A stretch of 64,000 bases of DNA from JAEUKA01 sp035328405. Lineage in GTDB: Bacteria; Myxococcota_A; Polyangia; Palsa-1104; JAEUJZ01. The position numbers were made by a program, and so were the translations under genes. This document shows, piece by piece, positions 9,188 to 17,903 of the stretch. Position 1 is the stretch's first letter. Each line of letters opens with the position of its first letter. The stretch is taken from contig DAOLIT010000008.1 in assembly GCA_035328405.1 (NCBI GenBank), forward strand, positions 31,929 through 95,928, in the 5' to 3' direction. The notes beneath the pieces are model-generated. The model did not search any database and was not told the origin of the DNA. It worked only from the letters and a program-made list of their open reading frames with translations.

Positions 9188-10422
9188 GATCGCCTCGCGT
9201 GCGGGGTCCCCGGATATGCGTCGAGTGCTCGGCCCAACAGTTCCACGGCCCGTCGCAGCGGCGCTTCCGCCAGCACATACGCGATCCGCACTTCATCCTC
9301 GCCCGCTCCCGGTGTTTGGTAAAACCCCGGCCCCGGCGCGAGCATCACCGTCTCGCCTTCGTGCGAAAAATCCGACAGAAGCCACGAGCAGAAATGCTCC
9401 GTCGAAACCACCGGCAACCGCGTCATCAAATAGAACGCGCCTTGCGCCTCGGGGGCCAGCACGCCGGGTAGTTTTCCAAGTTCCGATGACAGCACGTCTC
9501 GACGACGGCGAAATTGATCGATCATTTGCGCGACAAACGGGCCCGGATTCGTGAGTACCGCCGTGCCTCCCAGTTGGCCCAGCGTCGGCGGAGACAACCG
9601 ACTCATCGCAAACCTTGTCGCCGCATCCAGCAGGTCCGTTCGTTTGCTCAGCAGACAGCCGATTCGCGCCCCGCACGCTGAAAAACGCTTCGACAGCGAA
9701 TCGATCACCACCGCCACCTCGGCAGCCTCGGGAAGTTGCAGCACCGATTGCCGCTTTCCGTCGCCGTACACGAAATCGCGGTATACCTCGTCGCAAATCA
9801 GCGCCAAACCGCGCGACCGGCACAGCGAAACCACCTGAGAAAGTGCTTCCCGGCTGTACACCGCGCCCGTCGGGTTCGACGGATTGCAAAGCAGAATCGC
9901 ACGGGTTTTGTCCGTCACCGCCTGCGCAAACTGTTCCGGCGTCGGCAGACGAAAACCGTCTTCAATTCGAGTCGGCAGCGCCCGCAGCACCGCCCCCGCC
10001 ATCAGCGCGAACATTCCGTAATTCGGATAGTACGGCTCGGGCGTAATCACCTCGTCGCCTGGATCGCACAACGACAACAGCGTGAACAGAATCGCCTCGG
10101 ACCCGCCCGTCGTCACCAACAGGTCGCGTTCCTCAATCGGCACCGCCAGGTCCAGCGTTTGGTAATACCGCGCCAGCGCCTGTCGATACGAATACAGCCC
10201 CGCCGACGGCGAATAGCTCAGCACTTGCCCCGGAACGAGCCGCGCGTTTTCCAAAAACTCCGTCGGCGTCGCGATGTCAGGCTGGCCAATGTTCAGGTGG
10301 TAGATTTTGGTACCGCGTTCCGTCGCTGTTCGCGCCAGCGGTTCCAGTTTGCGAATCGGACTTGAAGGAGCCGTCAGGCCCCGGTTTGAAAGTCTGCTTT
10401 TTGTGACGGGCGACATCCCCAT
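9184..10422 (-). CDS. PLP-dependent aminotransferase, class I/II
   Basis: 412-aa fold-type I aminotransferase of the aspartate aminotransferase superfamily. Visible: IGQPDIATP near the N-terminus, TTGGSEAI for cofactor phosphate contacts, the substrate region CNPSNPTGAVYS, the CDEVYRDFVY Asp that pairs with the pyridine nitrogen, and the Schiff-base Lys in SLSKRFSACGARIG. The substrate cannot be told from sequence. The start is ATG 10422; a second in-frame ATG at 10416 has a better GGAATGGGG in front. The membrane protein gene overlaps its stop. Confidence 0.92.
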   Translation of the reverse strand: MGMSPVTKSRLSNRGLTAPSSPIRKLEPLARTATERGTKIYHLNIGQPDIATPTEFLENARLVPGQVLSYSPSAGLYSYRQALARYYQTLDLAVPIEERDLLVTTGGSEAILFTLLSLCDPGDEVITPEPYYPNYGMFALMAGAVLRALPTRIEDGFRLPTPEQFAQAVTDKTRAILLCNPSNPTGAVYSREALSQVVSLCRSRGLALICDEVYRDFVYGDGKRQSVLQLPEAAEVAVVIDSLSKRFSACGARIGCLLSKRTDLLDAATRFAMSRLSPPTLGQLGGTAVLTNPGPFVAQMIDQFRRRRDVLSSELGKLPGVLAPEAQGAFYLMTRLPVVSTEHFCSWLLSDFSHEGETVMLAPGPGFYQTPGAGEDEVRIAYVLAEAPLRRAVELLGRALDAYPGTPHARRS

Positions 10423-10438
10423 TCCATATCACGGAATG
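10420..10438. promoter_or_regulatory. Inverted repeat over the aminotransferase start
   Basis: CATTCC and GGAATG flank a 7-nt spacer and include the first ATG of the aminotransferase gene. In RNA this could hide the first start codon. It is short, so chance is possible. Confidence 0.25.
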
Positions 10439-10485
10439 AGTGTCCTTCGTTCGCCCGACCTGTCCTACGCGGCTCGCTTCGTCGG

Positions 10486-11319
10486 TCAGTCGATCGCTTC
10501 CGGCGTCGGAGGCGGCAAACTCGGAGGCGGCGCAGCACTCGGCGGTGCCGGTCGCCGACGTTCTTCGTCTCGGTCGTCTGTCGAACGCGAACTTCCTCCC
10601 ACCCCGAACCGGTAGTTCATGGTCAGCCCCGTGTACATCGCCAGCGACGTAAATCCCGCTGAACGAGCCGTCGTTCCGTCTGTGTATTCCCCACCCACAT
10701 GCGAGATTCTCAGGCCAAAAATCTCTGTCCCGATCGAGAAGTTCGACCCCACAAAGTACTCAGCACCGAACGCCAAGGTTCCCCCTACCGGGCTCGCCAT
10801 GTCTGCCTGCGCCGACGCCTGTTCGCGCGTCACGCCCGCATTGTTCGTCGAGACGCCCGCAAAGTACTTGAAAATATCCACGTAAATGTACGGCGCAATC
10901 TGGTCTTTTTTCAGGTCTCGCAGATACAGCTTCCCGCCCAGCGCCAGACCAAATTGGAAGAAGCTGTCTGAAAGTTGAGCGTCCGTCGGATTGACCCCAA
11001 TTTTCCCGTCTGAATTCAGTTGCGACCACGCCAGATCCACGCCCAGCATCAGGCCGTATCTCTGCGCGAAAAACACACCCAGGTACGGCGACAGTGCCGT
11101 CGTCTGAAAATCAGTGTTCGCCGCCGAAAGAGCCTTGCCGCCAGCGGATGCTGGGGCGTCTGGAAGAAAATTTCTCGTATATCGGTACGGTTCGATACGA
11201 GACCCGACCGCCACATGGACCTCAGCCTCTGACAGCGACGGCCAAGCCAGGACCGAACCTGCCACGCTCGCCGCAACACCAAGCCGCAAGCACAAAACAC
11301 GATACTTGTCAACAAACAT
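10486..11319 (-). CDS. Secreted outer-membrane-type protein, unknown
   Basis: 277 aa. The ATG at 11319 is chosen because GGAGGA lies about 8 nt upstream and it begins a signal peptide (MFVDKYRVLCLRLGVAASVA, cleavage near SEAEV). The mature part has alternating hydrophobic strands (LGVFFAQRYGLMLGVDLAW, FQFGLALGGKLYLR, LAFGAEYFVGSNFSIGTEIF), as in small beta-barrel outer membrane proteins. It ends in a Pro-rich, charged tail rather than the usual aromatic residue. The aminotransferase gene lies 63 nt downstream on the same strand. Confidence 0.75.
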   Translation of the reverse strand: MFVDKYRVLCLRLGVAASVAGSVLAWPSLSEAEVHVAVGSRIEPYRYTRNFLPDAPASAGGKALSAANTDFQTTALSPYLGVFFAQRYGLMLGVDLAWSQLNSDGKIGVNPTDAQLSDSFFQFGLALGGKLYLRDLKKDQIAPYIYVDIFKYFAGVSTNNAGVTREQASAQADMASPVGGTLAFGAEYFVGSNFSIGTEIFGLRISHVGGEYTDGTTARSAGFTSLAMYTGLTMNYRFGVGGSSRSTDDRDEERRRPAPPSAAPPPSLPPPTPEAID

Positions 11320-11690
11320 GAACGATTTCCTCCAACCGGATCTTTGTCGGGGGTTTTGAGCAACGCAGCCTGCGCAATGCACAGCCATCCCGAACAGCAT
11401 GTCGGCCTATATACCGCGCTTCCCCACAAACCAGGCCCGAAAAAATGCCCAGAGGTCATCAAGAAGTTGCCCAGAAGTTGCCCAGAAGTTGCCCAGAAGT
11501 CCCCCAGAACCCCCAGAAGTCCACAGATTTCCTCTGCTTTTGGGATTGGCCAGCGCACAAACCAGGACTGGCTGCTGCCCACCGTTTGCGATTTCCCCAG
11601 GGTTTGTGTGGATGCCCATGAGAAAAGAGCCCTGACCGTGTTACGATTCTCTGTATTTCCGTGCGCTTTGCCCGCATGGCTTAGCTGAAA
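11320..11690. other. Divergent intergenic region
   Basis: 371 bp between two divergent starts (11319 on -, 11691 on +). It must hold promoters for both sides. The only clear structure is the 11-bp tandem repeat at 11462-11522. The short open frames here have repeat-derived compositions and I do not count them as genes. Confidence 0.7.
11462..11522. repeat. 11-bp tandem repeat
   Basis: Three perfect copies of AGAAGTTGCCC (11462-11494), then AGAAGTCCCCC, a shortened AGAACCCCC and a final AGAAGTCC. The array lies about 170 bp upstream of the kinase start at 11691 and about 140 bp from the opposite gene. It could be an array of binding sites or a slippage-prone repeat. Confidence 0.85.
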
Positions 11691-14081
11691 ATGAGCGAAC
11701 AGCCCGAGAGCGGAACACAAACCGAGCCCGCATCCAGCTTGGTCCGTCGCGCTCCCCGTGGGGGGGATGTGCTGGACACCATTTACAGGCTCGATGCCCC
11801 ATTGGGCAAAGGCGGTGTCGGCGTCGTTTTTCGAGCCTGGCACCTGCACTTGCAACGACCTTGCGCGATCAAGTTTCTGCATCCGCAACTGGTATCGAAT
11901 CCAGAACTGCGCACGCGCTTTCGCCGAGAGGCCCAGAGTGCCTTTCAGTTGGGCCACCCCAACATCGTGTCCATCACCGATTTTCGCGACGATGGCACCA
12001 CGTGGCCCTACCTTGTCATGGAGCTCGTGAAGGGCCAGTCTCTCCGCGAGCGCCTCGAAAAAGGCCCCCTAGACCCCCAACTCGCCGTCCGCCTCATGGC
12101 CGAAGTAGCCGACGCCCTAGTAGCCGCCCACCGCCGAGGCGTCATTCATAGAGATTTAAAACCGGAGAATTTGTTGTTGGGGGTGGTGGAGAATCCGGCA
12201 CCGGGAGAGCCGGCGTTGACGGCGAAGGTGTTGGATTTTGGGTTGTCGAAGATGCTGGATGGGGTCGAGATTACGGGCACGGGGAGGTTGGTGGGTTCTC
12301 CATCGTACATGTCACCGGAGCAGGCTCGGGGGGATTCCTATCTGGTGGATGCGCGGTCAGACATTTGGACGGTGGGCGTGCTTTTGTACGAATGCCTGAC
12401 TGCGGAAAAATTGTTTCCGTGTGAAGACTTTGAGCAGAAGCGGCAAATGATCATGGAGGCGAAACTGCCGCCCCTTCCGTTTGTGGAACGCGGTTTGCCG
12501 ATTCTGATCGAGAAAATCATCGCGCGTTGTTGCCAGCGTTTGCCAGAGCATCGGTATCAGACCGCAACGTCGCTTTTGCATGCGCTGAATGCGGTGTATC
12601 CCCGGCCACAGCCGCGCATCGAGACGCTGCCGCCCGGCACGAAATTGCAAGGGGGCGTGTTGGTCTTGGGTCAGGGGCCGACTCAAACAGACATTCACGC
12701 GGCGAAGAACGATGTGCTGGCGCGCAATGCGGTGACCGCCCCCTTTCCGTCGCAGCCATCGGCCCCTGAAATTGTCATCGTTCCGGCGCTGGTTCAGTCG
12801 ATGTCGCAGGACGCACTGACCACCGGGGTGATGAAAAGCACAGCGCCTTTTGTGGAACAAGGTGCGGCAGGGTCTTCTCGGAAAAAGCAGCTTTTGGTGA
12901 CAGCCGGGGCGGTCTCTGTTGCGATGTGTTTTGTGGGTTTTGCGGGGTACACATTGTGGCAAAGCCAGCGACCCCCGACACAGCCGACACAGCCGACACA
13001 GCCGACAATCGACACACCGAAACAAGATCCATTGACGGCAAGTACGCGGTCAACGGGGCAGGAAAAGGGAGGTCTTCTTCCGGCTCCACAGAAGGACTCT
13101 GTTCCGAAAGAGGCTGTGCCGATAAAACCGAATCCTCCGACGGAAAATGGGCTTGATCTGGCTCCGGCGGAACAGGCGATAGTCGCTCCAACGGCAGCCG
13201 AAAAACCGATACCAGAGAACGAGAATCTTGAGACCCAAAAACGGCCTCACACAGTGCCCACGTTGGCACTTAGGGGTCCCTATGCAAAACCGGTAGGTAC
13301 ACCCCCTACGCACCCACTCCGTTTTGGTCCGCCACGCCATCTGTTATCGACGGGAATGGAGCTGCCGGCACCGGTCATGAAAGTCCCATTTGCGACAGAG
13401 CCGACAGATGCGACTGATTCGGCCACAGCAACAGGTGGCGCGTCGGCAAAAAAGACGGAATTGACAGATTCCAAGAACACTCCGAATGCGAAGGAGGCAG
13501 CCGGTAAGGAGACTCCCGCACGGAAGGACGCAGCGTCGAAAGAGGCACCGGAAGCAACACCCAACAAGGAACAAGTCAAGGAACAAGCGAGTGCGGCGAA
13601 AGAAATTCCTGCAAAGGACACGGCACCCAGCAAAGAAGTAGCCTCGGCAAAAGAGGTGGCTTCTGGAAAAGAAACGATGATGAAAGACACCCCGGCGAGC
13701 AAAGATACGGGGGGTTCTGTTGCGCAACCCCAACTGGCCAAAGCGGAGTTGGCAAAGCGCGAAAAAACGTCTCGCGTGGCGGGTACGGATGGAAAAGCGG
13801 AACCGGTGACCACACAAGAAGCGGCGGTGGCAGCGAATGCCATTTTGCGGAAGGCCACTGGACAAGTGGGTCGCTGCTACCCCGCAGGAGCGGTTCTACC
13901 CAGCAAGATCAGCGTCGAATTGACTGTCGCAAAAACAGGAAAGATCACAGACGTGTCCGCCGAGGGTGCAGGGGACCAAATCGGTTGTGTAAAAAATGCA
14001 ATCAAGACCCTGCGGCTTGGCTCGATCAACGACGCTGACAGCTACAACCTGCAATACGACTTCGTTAACCTGCACAGATAG
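11691..14081 (+). CDS. Ser/Thr protein kinase with AgmX-like C-terminal domain
   Basis: 796 aa. Kinase domain: LGKGGVGVVF loop, Lys61, HRDLKPEN with Asp155, DFG Asp182, GSPSYMSPEQA. A membrane helix sits at about 400-424, followed by PTQ repeats, a long Lys/Glu/Ala/Ser/Thr-rich stretch (repeated units like KEVASAKE, KETPARKD) and a folded C-terminal domain (about 710-796: GQVGRCYPAGAVLPSKISVELTV, GCVKNAI) like the AgmX/PglI or TonB-type C-terminal domain. A cytosolic kinase is thus tethered to a periplasm-spanning stalk. Codon choice changes sharply near position 12150, inside the HRDLKPEN motif. Confidence 0.92.
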   Translation: MSEQPESGTQTEPASSLVRRAPRGGDVLDTIYRLDAPLGKGGVGVVFRAWHLHLQRPCAIKFLHPQLVSNPELRTRFRREAQSAFQLGHPNIVSITDFRDDGTTWPYLVMELVKGQSLRERLEKGPLDPQLAVRLMAEVADALVAAHRRGVIHRDLKPENLLLGVVENPAPGEPALTAKVLDFGLSKMLDGVEITGTGRLVGSPSYMSPEQARGDSYLVDARSDIWTVGVLLYECLTAEKLFPCEDFEQKRQMIMEAKLPPLPFVERGLPILIEKIIARCCQRLPEHRYQTATSLLHALNAVYPRPQPRIETLPPGTKLQGGVLVLGQGPTQTDIHAAKNDVLARNAVTAPFPSQPSAPEIVIVPALVQSMSQDALTTGVMKSTAPFVEQGAAGSSRKKQLLVTAGAVSVAMCFVGFAGYTLWQSQRPPTQPTQPTQPTIDTPKQDPLTASTRSTGQEKGGLLPAPQKDSVPKEAVPIKPNPPTENGLDLAPAEQAIVAPTAAEKPIPENENLETQKRPHTVPTLALRGPYAKPVGTPPTHPLRFGPPRHLLSTGMELPAPVMKVPFATEPTDATDSATATGGASAKKTELTDSKNTPNAKEAAGKETPARKDAASKEAPEATPNKEQVKEQASAAKEIPAKDTAPSKEVASAKEVASGKETMMKDTPASKDTGGSVAQPQLAKAELAKREKTSRVAGTDGKAEPVTTQEAAVAANAILRKATGQVGRCYPAGAVLPSKISVELTVAKTGKITDVSAEGAGDQIGCVKNAIKTLRLGSINDADSYNLQYDFVNLHR

Positions 14082-14120
14082 TCCTACAGACACTCCCACA
14101 GATAGTCCTACAGACACTCC
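14073..14120. repeat. 24-bp direct repeat at the kinase 3' end
   Basis: A 24-bp unit (core AGATAGTCCTACAGACACTC) is present twice back to back. The first copy contains the kinase stop codon TAG (14079-14081) and the second follows at once. It looks like a recent tandem duplication. Confidence 0.8.
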
Positions 14121-14150
14121 CATCAACACCCCCAACAGAACCTGGAGCGG

Positions 14151-14774
14151 CTATCCGTTTGGTTTGCCTCGCGAGGGTTTTGGGAGCACGGTGAACGGGC
14201 CGGAATGGTCTGGTACACGACCAAAGGATTGGTCTTTGGGGATCTCGGATGCGCCGTTTCCCCAGCGCACTTGGTCTACTTCTGTACCATCAGGAAACGC
14301 GAGATGAACTTCGTCGGCGCTTCCTCCCAATTTGAAATTGACGTGGGCACCGGGCAACGTACTTCCGCTTCCGCCATCGCAGTGAATGACATAAAAACCA
14401 CCAGCAGGAATCACCGCATCATCAGGAAGCGGGTACCAAGTGGTGTTGTCATCGCGGACTTTGTAGCCCCGCAAAGTCACTTGCCCAGAACCCGCATTGT
14501 ACAACTCGATGAAATCGGGGTCGGTCACGGAATCTGGGCCGTGCGGGAAGACCTCGTTTACCACCAGCGTCGAAGAAGGGCCTGGATTCCCTTGATCGAT
14601 TGCTGCCGCGTCTTTCCCCTTTGAGAGGTCGGAAGGGTCACTCCCATCCATGTTGTGGGAAAAGTCCAAACGAAAGAAGATGTCTTTTGGGGGAGGTTCC
14701 GTATTGGCCAGAGAGCAACCCCCAAGAACACCGAAAAGGATAGGGAATCCGAACAGACAAACGAGTGGTTTCAC
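14151..14774 (-). CDS. Lamin-tail-domain lipoprotein
   Basis: 207 aa with a lipoprotein signal (LVCLFGFPILFGVLGGC, lipobox Cys at residue 20). The region from about 70 to 165 is a lamin tail (LTD) fold: VVNEVFPHGPD, DFIELYNAGSGQVTLRGYKV, IPAGGFYVIH and VDQVRWG. Secreted LTD proteins occur on bacterial surfaces, often beside nucleases, but the role is unknown. Its ATG overlaps the stop of the porin-like gene (ATGA), making it the last gene of a three-gene envelope operon. Confidence 0.85.
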   Translation of the reverse strand: MKPLVCLFGFPILFGVLGGCSLANTEPPPKDIFFRLDFSHNMDGSDPSDLSKGKDAAAIDQGNPGPSSTLVVNEVFPHGPDSVTDPDFIELYNAGSGQVTLRGYKVRDDNTTWYPLPDDAVIPAGGFYVIHCDGGSGSTLPGAHVNFKLGGSADEVHLAFPDGTEVDQVRWGNGASEIPKDQSFGRVPDHSGPFTVLPKPSRGKPNG

Positions 14775-15925
14775 AAACGCACCTCCGCTTGAACGAGCAT
14801 GGCATGTTCTGTCACATTCGGAATTTGTGCAGACAGCGTTCCGAAAGGAAGCGTTCCTTCGTAACTGACAACGAAGCGAACGAGTGCGGGCAGCGCATAC
14901 GAAACACCCCCAATTAGGCGCAGCTGGAGACTCTCTTTGTCATTCACATCCGGCCAGAGTCCGTCCAAACGTCCGAAGATACCCAGCGACGAAAAGAACT
15001 CTCCGCGCAACCAACCCGTTAGGTGCCCAGCCCAGCGGTCCCCCAAGCCCCGATATCCAAGTGCCCACGTTCCGACCGCGCCGGCTCCCCATTTGTGTCC
15101 GGCATACGTAATGCCCGCGCTTGCTCGCCTGTCCGCAGTGGTACCTGCGCCCAGAGAGCCATCCCGAAACAAGAGATGAATGAGAAAATCAGGGGCCCTG
15201 TTGCGCAAGGGGGCGAAGCGAAGGGCAGCAGTCAGGTTCTTTCCGTTGTTCTGTTCTCGCAGGCTGATTCCTTCCCCGTTTGTGAACGAGAGGGCGGCGG
15301 AACCGAATTGCCAAGGCAACGCAGCCTCGACGGAAAACCCCAAATCTGCTGGGGAAAACAGTTGGTCGCGTTCGAGTCCTGTGGGACCCTGGACACGATA
15401 GCCGAAAGACGCCTCTGCATATTGCAAAAGGAGGTCGGGTATCATTCCCCCACGGATCGAAAGGTAGTGTTTGTAGGGAGTGGCCTCTGCAAATGCCCAT
15501 TTCAAACGGGGTAGGATCGCATCTCCATCAATCCCTTGATAGGAACGGCTGGAAGAGGAGCGAATGGTATCGACGGTGACGTTGACTCCTGCGAGCTCGC
15601 GATAGGTGGCAAAGCCGGAAAGCTGTACGCGAGACAATTCAAATTCATGAAAGACTTGATCTTGCCGTTCGACCAAACGGTAGGTGGCAAAGAGATCTCC
15701 GAAAATGCCGATCTTGAAGGCACCGAGAGACGAAAAAAGCTGTCCAGGAGAACCTTCGGTGGGAATGGGAATCGAAGCCTGGGGAGAATAGGGAAGACCT
15801 GTTTCTGGACGCGCGGGAGAGGCAAGTGCGCGGGTGTGTGAACCTGCGACAAACAGCGCGAACGCGAACAGAAACGCAAAGGGGGTTCTTTTGTTTCCGA
15901 ATGGGTGGGTGTGTTGTTGGGTCAT
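14771..15925 (-). CDS. Porin-like outer membrane beta-barrel
   Basis: 384 aa. Signal peptide at 1-36 (FAFLFAFALFVAGSHTRALA). The mature protein has amphipathic strands and aromatic girdles typical of phosphate-selective/OprO-type porins: FGDLFATYRLVERQDQVFHE, FELSRVQLSGFATY, PRLKWAFAEATPYKHYLSIR and a last strand AMLVQAEVRL. The substrate is unknown. It is preceded after 6 nt by the DUF2252 lipoprotein gene and overlaps the LTD lipoprotein gene. Confidence 0.8.
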   Translation of the reverse strand: MTQQHTHPFGNKRTPFAFLFAFALFVAGSHTRALASPARPETGLPYSPQASIPIPTEGSPGQLFSSLGAFKIGIFGDLFATYRLVERQDQVFHEFELSRVQLSGFATYRELAGVNVTVDTIRSSSSRSYQGIDGDAILPRLKWAFAEATPYKHYLSIRGGMIPDLLLQYAEASFGYRVQGPTGLERDQLFSPADLGFSVEAALPWQFGSAALSFTNGEGISLREQNNGKNLTAALRFAPLRNRAPDFLIHLLFRDGSLGAGTTADRRASAGITYAGHKWGAGAVGTWALGYRGLGDRWAGHLTGWLRGEFFSSLGIFGRLDGLWPDVNDKESLQLRLIGGVSYALPALVRFVVSYEGTLPFGTLSAQIPNVTEHAMLVQAEVRL

Positions 15926-15931
15926 GTTGGT

Positions 15932-17356
15932 TTACAAATCTTGTCGTGCGCCCAAGAGCGGCCCGAGACGGTGAAGGGCCTCTTGGAAGAGAAGGAAATC
16001 GCGTGACAAACGGTCCAGATCGGCGCGACTTTTCTCTGTCAAAAGCTGAACAAAAGAAGCTCCCTCATCGCTCCCCCAAACGAGATGTTTCAACGCCTGG
16101 GAATGCCCGGAACGCGCGTGACCGTTTGCCAAGAGGATTCCTATTGCATTTCCCAAATCGAGCAAATCTTGTGTGCTATATCGACCGGACAGAATCCGCT
16201 CGGTTAGTTTTTCGACATCCAAATCGCGCCGTCCGCGCAGCACACGTCGAACCAAGAAGGAGATATTCCCAAGAAAAGCGGAACCCAAGTCTTGTTCGCT
16301 GCCGACTCCTGCGAGAAGGAGACGGGCACCAGCGAAAACACGTTCTTCATTGCGCCCGATCGGACCTCGTCCCATCCACAGCAGGGGAAAAGGGGGATCG
16401 CGTTCTTCCTTCCACTCCACAATCCACTCAGGTTCCGGCGTGCCTGTCTTGCCGGTCTTTGCACCTGCTCCGTTTGGATTGGGGCCGGACATAAGGACCC
16501 AGAAACGCAAATTGGGAAGGGACGCAACACCGGCATTCAGGCGTTGTGCAGCGTCGAGAATATGAAACTGCGAGTCGTCTCCGCTTCCAGCCCATCGGGT
16601 CGTTCGATATTGCGAAAGGAGTTCTGGAATGGCATTCCGAAAGGGCTCCTGTAGGTCAACCAAATCTTTGTTTCTGCGCAGCTTTCTTGTTCCGTTTTCT
16701 GTTTCGGTGTATTGCGAGAGTTCTTCTTGCTGGTCGTTCCGTTTTCGGCCATCCGCGAGCAAATCCGCAACCACACGTCCTGCTTCTGGTGTGGTTTCGC
16801 GGAGTTCCAAAGGCGGTGTGTCCGTCAGGTCGCTTCGTGCGGCCAGGGTTCGGGCATAGGCATTTCCCAAATGCAAAACGACTGCATCTAGCGTCTCTTC
16901 GGGTTGAGCGGACAAGGAGAGTGCGGCTCGCAAAGAGAGTGCGGCTCGCCGAATTTCATAACCAAAGGGACCCTTTTGCGTGGCGTCAAAATCGACGACA
17001 TCAAACAGGACTCCGCGGGCATCAAAGGTGACACCCAAGTTTTCCAAGTGGATGTCTCCGTAAAGCTGAATATGCTCGGCAAGGGGGCCATGGGGGAACT
17101 CCGCAGAGGGCCCCTGGTATCGCGAAAGATCGCGGTAAAATGCGGCTGCTGTGCCTCGCAAAAAGGGTTGCAGTCCAGATGCCATGGCTTGGTACTTTTG
17201 CGAAACGAGGGTAGGCCGCGTTTGGATAAGATCCCGGTCGGCCTGTATGAGTGTGTCCACCAAGAAGGCAGTGCGAGTATCGAGCGGCGGTTCGCAAGCA
17301 ACCAAAAGAAGGAACCAGACAAAAAGCAGTCTGTTCAAACGCAAAAAGGGATGCAC
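15932..17356 (-). CDS. DUF2252-family lipoprotein
   Basis: 474 aa from the GTG at 17356, chosen because GGAG lies 7 nt upstream and it opens directly into a lipoprotein signal (HPFLRLNRLLFVWFLLLVAC). The frame continues upstream to an ATG at 17428, but that would put about 24 residues before the signal. DUF2252 marks: KYQAMASGLQPFLRGTAAAF, QLYGDIHLENLGV and FDVVDFDATQKGPFGYEIRR, which resemble the phosphate-transfer core of protein-kinase-like folds. Members are normally cytoplasmic, so export is unusual. First gene of the envelope operon. Confidence 0.85.
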   Translation of the reverse strand: MHPFLRLNRLLFVWFLLLVACEPPLDTRTAFLVDTLIQADRDLIQTRPTLVSQKYQAMASGLQPFLRGTAAAFYRDLSRYQGPSAEFPHGPLAEHIQLYGDIHLENLGVTFDARGVLFDVVDFDATQKGPFGYEIRRAALSLRAALSLSAQPEETLDAVVLHLGNAYARTLAARSDLTDTPPLELRETTPEAGRVVADLLADGRKRNDQQEELSQYTETENGTRKLRRNKDLVDLQEPFRNAIPELLSQYRTTRWAGSGDDSQFHILDAAQRLNAGVASLPNLRFWVLMSGPNPNGAGAKTGKTGTPEPEWIVEWKEERDPPFPLLWMGRGPIGRNEERVFAGARLLLAGVGSEQDLGSAFLGNISFLVRRVLRGRRDLDVEKLTERILSGRYSTQDLLDLGNAIGILLANGHARSGHSQALKHLVWGSDEGASFVQLLTEKSRADLDRLSRDFLLFQEALHRLGPLLGARQDL

Positions 17357-17570
17357 GGACAAACTCCAGAGTGATGACAGACCATTCTTGGGACAGGGAG
17401 TCTTCCCACCTTCGGACTGCGATGCCAACGAGGTTACTGTTCGTCGAAAAGTGGGCAGATTTTGGAAAACGTGGGCTCGAAATGCAACTCTTTTGCATGA
17501 AGAAGATCAGACTGAAATTGTGGTGGGAGGGACAAGTAGGGACGCAGAAACGGGTGGGTCTGTGGAAATG

Positions 17571-17903
17571 TTATCTAAGGCGAAAGTAGAGCATGAGGGC
17601 GGAAAACAGGACGAGGATTAGTCCCATCGTCCATCCGCCGATGACAAGCCACTGGGCCAAGGAGGTTTGGGGGGACAACGTGGGCGGGCTTGGGGGCTCG
17701 CCGGGGGAAGAGGCTGCTGCGTCGAGTACGGTAGCGGCCAGGTCGGATCGGTGCTGACCGAGTTGGCTCATGCGCCGATCGATTTCGCGCAGGGCCTCCT
17801 GTTCGACGCGGCAGGGGAGACAACGGGAAAGGTGTTCCGATACGGCGTCGAGGAAGGCGGGCTCAGGCTCGGGCAATAGCCTTCTTGTTTCCGCGCATGT
17901 CAT
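17571..17903 (-). CDS. Zinc-binding anti-sigma factor
   Basis: 110 aa. The N-terminal half has the HxxxCxxC zinc motif of ZAS anti-sigma factors (HLSRCLPCRVEQEA, with an upstream Cys in MTCAETRRLL). The C-terminal end has one membrane helix (WLVIGGWTMGLILVLFSALML). ATG 17903 has GGAG upstream and overlaps the sigma gene by 41 nt, the usual sigma/anti-sigma arrangement. It presumably holds the upstream ECF factor at the membrane until a signal arrives. Confidence 0.8.
   Translation of the reverse strand: MTCAETRRLLPEPEPAFLDAVSEHLSRCLPCRVEQEALREIDRRMSQLGQHRSDLAATVLDAAASSPGEPPSPPTLSPQTSLAQWLVIGGWTMGLILVLFSALMLYFRLR

Noticed and set aside
11462..11522. CRISPR-like array
   Set aside because: Units are 11 bp with no spacers and there are no cas genes.
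13896..14135. Val/Gly/Ser repeat peptide on the minus strand
   Set aside because: Product of the 24-bp DNA duplication read in reverse; no other coding sign.
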